Positions 55,693 to 64,000 of a stretch of DNA of 64,000 nt are shown here, piece by piece. This DNA comes from Prinsepia uniflora (lineage: Eukaryota > Streptophyta > Magnoliopsida > Rosales > Rosaceae), in assembly GCA_032719365.1 (NCBI GenBank), contig CM064861.1, forward strand, positions 77,744,863 through 77,808,862. The letters run 5' to 3'. The notes below the pieces were generated by a model, which did not search any database, had not been told where the DNA came from, and was given only the letters and a program-made list of their open reading frames with translations. Every line of letters starts with the position of its first letter. Position 1 is the first letter of the stretch. Position numbers and translations under genes: made by a program.

Positions 55693-58600
55693 ATGGTAGA
55701 TTCAGAAAACCCACAACAACAACCGCCATCGCCCCCAACACCACCACCACCAACACCCCCGCCAGAGCCAACCCAATTGTTCGGTCCTGTCGACCCACAT
55801 ATGCCGGAGAGCCCCATCTCAGACTCATGTTCAAACCCATCATGGTTCACTCCCAAAAGGCAAAACTTCCCACCTCAACATCTGTGAAATTTTCACTATT
55901 CAATTTGAACTTCCATGCTTTCCTCCATTTCTTTACCCTAGACAATGCAATGCATGCAATGTGATTAATTATTTCCTTTTTTCTGCACCCGGGTTGCTTG
56001 TAATTTTCTGTGTGATTAACCTCTTGAATTACGTCGATCGAGGAGCGATAGCCAGCAATGGTGTGAATGGAAGTACTGGGATTTGTGATGCTAGCGGAAT
56101 TTGCCAAGCTGGCATCGGGATTCAGTAAGAATTTAAATGTTTTACTATTCGAATTTTCGGGCCTTATGCCAATATAAATCTGCTTTGGTCCGGTGCCTGT
56201 AGTTTAATATGCAATCATATACCATTTATTGATTCATTTTTCTAATAGGCGCCGAATACCCAAGTAGTATTTAAGGTTCATTTCGCATATAAACGTTTAC
56301 ATTGTTGGCTTACTCTGAACATATATTTTCTTACAGGAGAGATTTCAAATTGAGCAATTTTCAAGATGGTGCGCTGTCATCTGCATTTATGGTTGGGCTT
56401 CTTGTAGCGTCACCCATCTTTGCAGCTCTAGCAAAAAGGTGAACACTTGAGATAGTGCATGAGTTGCTAGCTTGTTCTTCACTTCTATGGTGACATCCTC
56501 TGATCAATTTGACTAATAAATCCATATGCATTATTGCCTTTGCAGCCACAATCCTTTTAGGCTGATTGGAGTTGGATTATGTGTTTGGACATTTGCCACA
56601 GCTGGATGTGGTGGTTCAATTGATTTTTGGACCATTGCTATATGCAACATGTAAGTGTAAATTTATGCTATTCCCCACTTTTAAAATTAAAAATTTTTCC
56701 CCTCGTCATTATCATCTTACTGAACTAGATTCTAAATTTATAATTGAGTTTTACCTTTTAGGCTGGTTGGAGTTGGTGAGGCATCTTTCATAAGTCTTGC
56801 AGCTCCATTCATTGATGACCATGCTCCTCATTGCGGGTTTGGCTTCCCTCCTATTATCTTTTGTGGTCATTATGTTTAGTATGTTTTTAAGAAAGACAAA
56901 ACTTGATATGTTTTCATGATTATTTTCATTGTTATGCTGAATGTTTTTTTATTGTGGGCCCAGAAAATAGCATGGCTGGCAATGTTTTACATGTGCATAC
57001 CAGCTGGAATTGCTTTGGGCTATGTTTATGGAGGATTCATAAGTTTTTACATTTGCGGGAAAACTTCTTTTTTCTAATAATCAGATATATAGTCCTTTCG
57101 TTGAGTTTTCAAATTCCTTCTGTCGTTTAGGGTTAGGGTGGGTGGGTTGGAGCTTCTTAATTCGTTTACGGAAGGATATAGTCTATCAATTTTTAGCTAA
57201 GGGTGGGTGGGTTAAGGTCTTTTTTCGTTTAGGGTTAGGGTGGGTGGGTTAAGGTCTTTTAGCTGTGTATTTTTCCGTGGTGTCAAGGCTTTCACAAATT
57301 TTAGTTTTACCATGTTTTTCTACCAAGAGGAAGGTTGTTTTGGTGTAATACATTTTCCCATCAGTTATGATTATTGTGTGATGATCTTTCAAATACAGAG
57401 ATATCTTATAATAGTGATATTCTGCTTTGGCTCAATGTTTAGGTGGGCAACAATTACAAGTGGCGTTATGCATTCTAGGGAGAGTCAGTTTGTATGCTCC
57501 CATTTACCGTCTTGGCATTTACGATGAAACCGTTGCAGTTGAAAGGTGCAACCTCTTTTATTTGTTTTTTATTTTTGTGAAATGGTGATACATCATCTGT
57601 TATAAAGAAGCGCATGTTTTTCTATAATTCCTCAAATTTTAACTTGTAACTTTCTTGGTAACTTAGGTTTTTCTCCTGCTGAAACAAGAAAGTTTTCGGA
57701 ACCTATTGAAATAGCTAGCCCTTTAATTAAAGGTATTTTATGTTCAATTATTAGTTTGCAACGTCAGTTTACATTTTTTAAAAAGAACATATTATCCTGT
57801 CCTGTCATCTTTTAGTCCAAGAATGGCCTGGATAGTGGGTTCAGAACAGTTTCAGTATTTTCATGCCTGAGTTATTGATGTTTACCTATATGCCGTGTTG
57901 ATTGCAAACCCCTTTGTAGCCTGCATGCGGCTCAATATTGCTAATACAGAGCATGAAACATTTGAATTTATAAAAATATTTCGTCGTTTATCTTGAAAAG
58001 TAGTCATGTTTGAGAAACATAGTTCATGTTCAATAAGGTTATATTTCTAGAAACAGCTACAATTTAGCTTTTCCTAAAATGCAACCGTGTGAAGGAAAGT
58101 CTGTTGTGGCATTTCTGTACAGAACTTCAACTTAATAATAGAATCTTATGCCAGCTTTATAAAGTAGAACCTCTTTGCTAATATTTCCAAGACAAAGTAT
58201 TATAGTATCTTTTATCCTTCTGCATACTTGCGAACTGTGAGTTTTAGAATATCATCTATGTTTATAACTCTTTCTTGAAATTCTGATTATCTTTTGACTG
58301 CAGGTTCAAAGGCCTCAGATATAGATTGTGGAGCGTTAGTTTCCTCTGATAACGCTGGTTGGTAAGTTTTGATTGCGTCGATCTTTTAAATGCCCTTTTT
58401 CCGTGGTTACTTGTTTATCTGCACTGTCTTTCCTAATTATGACAAATTCTGAATTACCAATGATTTTAAAAAGAGAAGCACATGTAGAAACTCAAATAGT
58501 TTGAGTATGACATTAGTTTAATGGAAAATAAATGGAGCTCAATGCAAACGAAGATAAAAAAGGCAATTTTTTTTTTTCTTGGTGTTGCAAAGGGAAATTT

Positions 58601-61141
58601 ATAATTAAAAAAAAAAACTTCTTATGAAAGTTAAAAAGAGGCAACCAAAGATTTATCAACTAAGGTGCTGCTTCATAATAGAGTCTGATGGTCAAAAGGA
58701 TTTGGTTAATTTTATTTTTCTCTCTGATAGATTAGTCGCCTGATAAATAAACTATCAGATTGGTTTTTCTATATTATCTTACTGTAAAAGTATTTGCAGT
58801 TTACTCTGCCCCAACTAGGAAAACCTGCTGTGGATTACCAAGTACAGGGCTCAAATAACCAAAGTTTTGGCAATGCACTTGCAAACCAAATTCTGTATCC
58901 ATTTCACTTACGGGCACATTAGGAACATGTGGCAAGGGCATACAGTTTTTCTATTCTCCTTTGTGCTCATCTGGCTAGACTCTTGCTTGGTTTATTCTTG
59001 ATTTCTATTGAAATTTATGAGCGTTAGCTGCCTAATGAACCGAAAAGAAAAGTTTTTTTAGCAGTTTCAACTTGATAGAATGAATATTGAGGTTGTGCAG
59101 GTGGATATAGATCTATCATTCTCGAATGATCTTTCTTATTTGTTAAATTGTTCTTTTCTTGTATATTTCAGGTCAAGCCCTCGATCCAAATTGTTGAACC
59201 AAGTCAAAAGATTCCTAAAAGATATGAAAGCACTTTTGGTTGATAAAGTTTATGTTGTTAATGTTTTAGGTATTTCCTTAATATTTCGGTCAAGCTTTTT
59301 AGATATTTTTATGAATATAAAGAAACTAAATATCAATTTCTTATACCTTGCTGATCTTTATCATGATGTTGACATCTGTCTATACCTGTATCGGATATAA
59401 ATTTTCTGTTTTTTTGGCACTATTATTGCCTTACTAAGTGGAGAAACTTCTGATGGAATGCAGAGTTACTATTTTTTATATTTATAAATTTTTGTTTGTT
59501 TTTCCCAATTGGCAGGTTTTGTATCTTACAACTTTGTCATTGGAGCCTACTCCTACTGAGGGCCAAAGACTGTTTATAGCATTTATCGTATGGTATAGCT
59601 CATTGTTACCTTTCCTGATTTTCTGGTTTGATTTACATATCTTCAGTTCAAGTCATCATAACTTGCTAGAAGAAACTGAATTTTGACCTTCAGTATCAAA
59701 CACATTGGCATGTTGGTGATCTCTTGCTTTGGCCAATTGCTATTAGTTAAGTCATGTATTGCAGGATAGAGTTAAGAGAGAAGAATAAGAAGAAGAGAAA
59801 TGGAGATTAGAAATGGGCGTAGGTTTAGGGTCATTTGATCAACCCTTTCATATTAGCATTACATTTATTCATATAATAATTCAATGCGTATAACAGTAAC
59901 TGGAATCTTTGACAGGGTAATCCAGATTTGTTATTTGGAATTATTACAATTATTTGTGGAATTGTGGGGACATTAGCTGGAGGGCTTATCCTTGATTTAG
60001 TGAGTGCCACAATATGTAACGCCTTTAAGGTGAGCTCTTTTGTCCAGTGTTTCATTCCCAAAGGGCCGTCTTTTATATGCTTTTTATCAAAAGTTTAGTA
60101 TTGAAACTTAGAACCTCTCTGCCTCTCCTACAACTTCTCTCTGTAGCCACGCTTCTAGGTGCAATATTTTGCTTCAGTGCCTTCTGTGTCAGGTGCTTGG
60201 TTGGTTTTGTAGTTCTTTTCTCACTGGGGGAGCTACTTGTGTTTGCAACACAGGTAATCTCAGATTCTGAGTTGGGATGAAAATGTTTGTTTCATTGCAT
60301 ATTCTGTCTAGTTATTTTACTTTTCCTTGCAGGCTCCAGTTAATTTTGTGTCTCTGCGGTGCGTGACACAAAGTCTTAGGCCATTGTCTATGGCCGTCTC
60401 TACTGTTTCAATCAACATCTTTGGTGGCGTTCCCTCCTCACCTCTTGCTGGAATCCTCCAGGTATGCCTTCAAAGTTCTCTTTTATATCATATTTTGAGG
60501 AAAATGATTATAATTATTGCTGATATTTACTATTGGTATTTTGAAAAACAGCAAAGTTATTGTGGGGTTCTAACGAAATAACTTGTACTCGAAATGAATA
60601 TAAAGTTTGCATTGCTGAAAGCGAACTTTGTGACTCATCTTGTGAATATACTAGAGTAAACCTATATGGCGATTATATAGACTGAATATACGAACCTAAA
60701 AAAGAAAAGATTGAGAAAACCATCTAGCTGCACTTAAAAGAGTTGTCTTACCTCAGTATAAGATCCTTACTCTGTTCCTTTATGTCTTATTTGGAATTTG
60801 TCATTTCCATATGCAGGACCATGTTAACAGCTGGAGGATAACAACCCTTGCTGTGACGTCTATTCTGTTTCTTGCATTAGGAATATGGTTCGTTGGTGAG
60901 TGACAGACACTTAGTTATAATAGCTTGTTTAGACTTTGTGTTATAATATGAGTGGATATTTATAAACAGTTTTGAGGCTAAGATATATATGTGTGTATTT
61001 ACAAGGATCTTCGTTAGCTAGGCGGAAAAAGCTAATGAAGATGGTAAGGAGGAAGAAGTCTCGAAGGCTGGGAGTGTTCGAGAAAAGCCATTAGTTGAAG
61101 AGAAGGGAACTGAAGGAGCCCAAGACTCTAGTAAATCATAA
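55693..61141 (+). pseudogene. SPNS: Spinster-type MFS lipid transporter, inactivated
   Basis: Spinster homologues are 12-helix MFS carriers for (sphingo)lipids. Exon-like blocks: 55693-55859, ~55991-56124, 56337-56438, 56546-56650, 56762-~56828, 56964-~57040, 57443-57545, 57667-57732, 58304-58371, 59172-59269, 59516-59592, 59916-60029, ~60134-60253, 60333-60461, 60817-60895, ~61022-61141. Landmarks: NYVDRGAIASNGVNG, LSSAFMVGLLVASPIF, VGVGEASFISLAAPFIDD, AWLAMFYMCIPAGIALGYVY, CGIVGTLAGG, GELLVFATQ, GGVPSSPLAGILQ. Breaks: TAG at 57476-57478 where the family has Trp (KWRYAF-W-GE), TGA at 59557-59559 where it has Trp (GAYSY-W-GPK), no GT after 56828 or near 57040, CAA instead of CAG before exon 13, GC instead of GT after exon 1 with no AG before exon 2, and a frame mismatch at the last exon. 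It is therefore a pseudogene, though much of the frame is preserved. Confidence 0.85.
57127..57265 (+). repeat. Telomere-like and GGGTGGGTGGGTT repeats in a Spinster intron
   Basis: TTTAGGGTTAGGGTGGGTGGGTT occurs near 57126 and again near 57228, and AAGGGTGGGTGGGTTAAGGTC variants occur between. Part of the intron was duplicated locally. The two TTAGGG units are too few to call an interstitial telomere. Confidence 0.7.
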
Positions 61142-61593
61142 GTTTACTTGCAAGTTGCTTGTTTCATCTCTGAGGTAAATACAATATAATTTGTTTGCAC
61201 TTCTTTTACCAGCCATATTAGCCCGAATACTGTGTAAGTGGTGTTCCTAATTTTCCAGGAAAATCCTCATGGTGGGTAAATTCTAGAGTTTGACAGTCAT
61301 TTGTTCCATTGATCAGCTAACCACTTGTCCTTGTCTACTCTGACTTAAAAAGCTGGAATAACTGGAGGGTAGTAAGATATGATGACACATGCTCTGCAAA
61401 AATGCCTAAGGCTAGCTCCAAATTCATCTCCGGAACTTTCATTTTAGGAATTCGAATGCTGTTTTTGCCATTTCTGCATTAAGCCTCTGTATCAAATGAT
61501 CTGCCTGTGAGTTGTGAGAAACAATTTTACAGTGAAACTATATGTCCCACATCAATTCAATGCAACATAGAAGCAGGTAATTACCATGTAATT
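61142..61593. other. 3' flank of the Spinster pseudogene
   Basis: About 450 bp of unremarkable AT-rich sequence up to the probable copia LTR. No gene is seen. Confidence 0.5.
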
Positions 61594-61859
61594 ATGTTGT
61601 TTGAGGTGCATTTTCGAGGTACATTGTAATAGACTAGATTAGGACGTTTATATGTAATACCATATGCAATACCTTAAATTTCTCTACTTCCCTTGTATAG
61701 ATTGTAAAGCCTACGTATATAATGCTATACACGGAATTGGCTGGTTAAGCCGCATCAATCATCTTCTTGCCTTCCATGTGATTATCTTCACGGTATCAAG
61801 AGCCTATGTCTAATCAATATTTCCCTTTTCTTTTTTTTCCCTCCTCTCAACGTTTTCAA

Positions 61860-62864
61860 ATGGCTTCATCCTCCCCATTTGCTGCTTTTCCTGCCCTTTC
61901 TCTATCCTCTGTCCTCTCGATCAAACTTGATCGTGGTAATTACCCTCACTAGCTAGCTCAAATTCTGCCCCTCCTGCGCAGTAGTGACCTTCTCAAGTAT
62001 GTTGATGGCTCTTTTCCAGCTCCCCCTGAACTCATCCTTGATGCCCCATCCACCGACAAGGATGGCCAATCTGTTTCTATTCCTATTGCTAATCCTGTAT
62101 ACCGTGATTGGTACTAGACTGATCAGATGATCCTTTCCTGGATCAATGGTTTGTTTTCCATCAATGCTTTTGGGCCCATTGCACGAAATCTAACTTCTCA
62201 TAAGACCTGGTCTGATCTTGAGCGTTGATTTGCAGAATCCTCCGAATCTCACCTCTTTGACTTTGCTAGGAGTTCATGAAATATGTTCATGGAGATCAGC
62301 CCATCACTGCTTGGCTTGATCATTTGAATTCTGTTGCCCAGAACATTGCTCTCTTTGGCGACCCCATTTCTGACAAAGACATCGTAAATCGCATCCTTTC
62401 CCACTATTGGTCCTTTGTATGAGAACACAATTTCTGGTGTTCTTTCCCGTGAAAAACCCATTGATTATCTAGGTTTGGAGTCTCTTCTCCTTGGGGCTGA
62501 GTGACGGCTGCAGTCTTCCGTTCTTCCTGCTGATACAGGTGCGACAGCCATGGTTGCCTCTCGTGGAAATCGTGGGTATTCTCACAGTCGTGGCTCTGCA
62601 GGTGGTCGCTTCTCTTCCCGTGAGCACGGTGGCACAGATTTCGGTGGTGGTCCTCCTCGTCGTGATAGTGGGCACTGTGGCCATGGGTCTCGCGAACATG
62701 GTGGTGGTTCCCGCGATCGAGGATTTCGTGGTGGTGGTTCTTCTGCTCTGTCGCAGCATGGTGGACCTGGGATTCTTGGTGCCTCCCTAGGTTCGGCCCC
62801 TTCTGTTTCTTGAGTTCAATGCTACCAGTGTAGAGGATTTGGTCATAAATCCTTTGAATGCCAT
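61860..62864 (+). pseudogene. Copia Gag remnant with zinc knuckle
   Basis: Starts MASSSPFAAFPALSLSSVLS and IKLDRGNY, the usual copia Gag start, then LLRSSDLLKYVDGSFPAPPE. Stops follow at Trp/Gln/Arg positions of the family (after NYPH, after RDWY, after SDLER). A CCHC zinc knuckle CYQCRGFGHKSFEC is intact at about 62820-62861, after a Gly/Arg/His-rich linker. The reading frame is not continuous. Confidence 0.8.
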
Positions 62865-62975
62865 ACTAAGGACCAGGTTCCTCTAGTTGGGCCTCTTGGG
62901 GCTCCTGCCCAACTTACTGCCTACCACACTCATGACCCAACTAAACCTGCTCCTTCAGTCCCTTTTCAACCTTGG

Positions 62976-63560
62976 CTTGCGGATTCAGGCGCCAATGCTC
63001 ATGTTACTCGTGATTTTGGGCAACTTACCAATCCTCGTGACTACTATGGGAGTGATCATGTTTCTGGTGTGATTGGAGGCACATGTTTGGAAATAGCTAA
63101 AGTGGGGACTTCCTTTGTCCGCACCCCTCATTCTGCTTATGCATTATCTAATACTTTATTTTGTCCAAATGCCTCTTCCAATATTCTTTCTATTAATAAA
63201 TTTTGTGTTGACCATAATTGTTACATCACCCTTTTTCCTCGTTGGTTTCGTGTACAGGACATGGTTACCGGGAAGATCCTTTTTAGGGGCTGAGTAAAAA
63301 TGGTATGTATCCTTTTCCAGTGGGTTCATCAAATCACAAGCATGGCGTTCCTGTTGTCCTCCTTGGTGTCCGTTTCAGTGACGATTTGTGGCATTCCCGT
63401 CTTGGTCATCTGTCATCGTCTATTTTTCAGCATCTCGTATCTACCAATAAATTACCAATTACTGGCAAACTTAGTGAGTCTGGTTGTCCCTCTTGTCCTC
63501 TGGGCAAAATTCATAAGTTACCTTTTGATTTGTCCTCGTCTGTATCATAGAGTCCCTTAG
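62976..63560 (+). pseudogene. Copia protease and pre-integrase remnant
   Basis: WLADSGANAHVT at about 62973-63008 contains the aspartic-protease DSG triad. Around 63390-63540 the GAG-pre-integrase zinc segment follows: LWHSRLGHLSSSIFQ ... CPSCPLGKIHKLPF (HHCC pattern). A TGA at about 63291 lies between them. Confidence 0.8.
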
Positions 63561-64000
63561 CACTTATTCATTCTGATGTATAGACCTCCCCGGTCTTGTC
63601 CAACTCTGGTTTTCGTTATTATGTTATTTTCGTGGATGATTTTTCTCGTTATACTTGGATTTTTCCCCTGAAATTAAAGTCTGATGTTTTCAATGTGTTT
63701 GTTGAATTTAAGAAATTGGTTGAGAATATGTTCCATACCACAATTCAATCCTTTCAAACTGATGGTGGTGGTGAATATATTAATAATTCATTTAAACGTT
63801 TTTTGTCCCACCACAACATTTTTTCATCGGTTTACGTGCCCCATCATCCTGAACAAAATGGACTCGCAGAACGTTAACATCGTCATCTTATTGAAACTGG
63901 TCTTACACTTATGGCTTATGCCTCTATTCCCTCCTCATATTGGGCTGAGGCTTTCCATACAGCTGTTTTTCTCATTAACCGTCTTCTCACTCGTCTTCTA
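63561..64000 (+). pseudogene. Copia integrase core remnant, runs off the window
   Basis: Retroviral-type integrase (rve) core. It shows HSD (first catalytic Asp) followed by a TAG, VDDFSRYTWIFPLK, then QTDGGGEY (second Asp) and PEQNGLAER (Glu). A TAA replaces the Lys codon just after LAER; the frame resumes as HRHLIETGLTLM and SYWAEAF up to the end. Confidence 0.85.

Larger units (their letters stand above)
61594..64000 (+). mobile_element. Decayed Ty1/copia retrotransposon, 5' half
   Basis: A probable short 5' LTR (about 61594-61790, start uncertain) is followed by a primer site GGTATCAAGAGC, an altered initiator-tRNA-Met complement. Gag, protease and integrase remnants then come in copia order and continue past the window edge. 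Premature stops and frame changes are frequent, so it is not autonomous. It lies in the same orientation as the adjacent Spinster pseudogene. Confidence 0.82.

Noticed and set aside
57127..57265. Interstitial telomere
   Set aside because: Only two TTAGGG units in each of two short copies; too little for a telomere array.

Overview
The window is nuclear DNA from a flowering plant, most likely a eudicot. The evidence is multi-exon genes with short GT-AG introns, AT-rich introns and intergenic DNA, plant-type ATP-dependent PEP carboxykinase with its plant-specific N-terminal extension, and Ty3/gypsy, Ty1/copia and hAT elements. I cannot name the species.

Layout. 1-3139: 3' part (exons 3-12) of a PEP carboxykinase gene (PEPCK-a). 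4544-7415: a second, divergent PEPCK (PEPCK-b) with a very short N-terminus. 7782-10430, minus strand: a seven-exon gene resembling the uncharacterised plant DUF7795 family. 10596-24743: nested LTR-retrotransposon sequence, with a young non-autonomous (LARD-like) element at 11725-21241 inserted into older, partly inverted and tandemly duplicated LTR pieces. From 28380 to 38975 the first 10.6 kb returns almost unchanged (about ten substitutions and two 3-bp indels seen by eye). This gives a complete PEPCK-a (25934-31518, a hAT-type MITE in intron 1), a second PEPCK-b (32917-35788) and a second DUF7795-like gene (36155-38803). Then come an SPT2-family chromatin gene (40490-43952), an AT-rich repeat-laden spacer, a 7.2-kb minus-strand gag-only gypsy element with three unrelated internal tandem arrays (48350-55598), a broken Spinster-type transporter gene (55693-61141), and the 5' half of a decayed Ty1/copia element that runs off the end.

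The genes are not an operon. PEPCK makes PEP from oxaloacetate with ATP, at the start of gluconeogenesis and in organic-acid and nitrogen metabolism. SPT2 is a histone chaperone, and Spinster proteins are MFS lipid transporters. From memory, Arabidopsis keeps PCK2 beside a Spinster homologue on chromosome 5, and SPT2 beside another on chromosome 2, so the core order PEPCK / SPT2 / Spinster looks like an old conserved neighbourhood.

The points most worth a second look are: the 28.4-kb-period duplication with a 7-bp microhomology junction (real recent duplication or assembly artefact); single private substitutions in catalytic motifs of each PEPCK-a copy; PEPCK-b lacking the N-terminal regulatory extension; the gag-only element; and the Spinster pseudogene, whose two stops both replace tryptophan codons. 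I found no prokaryote-type system, CRISPR array or convincing tRNA/rRNA gene.
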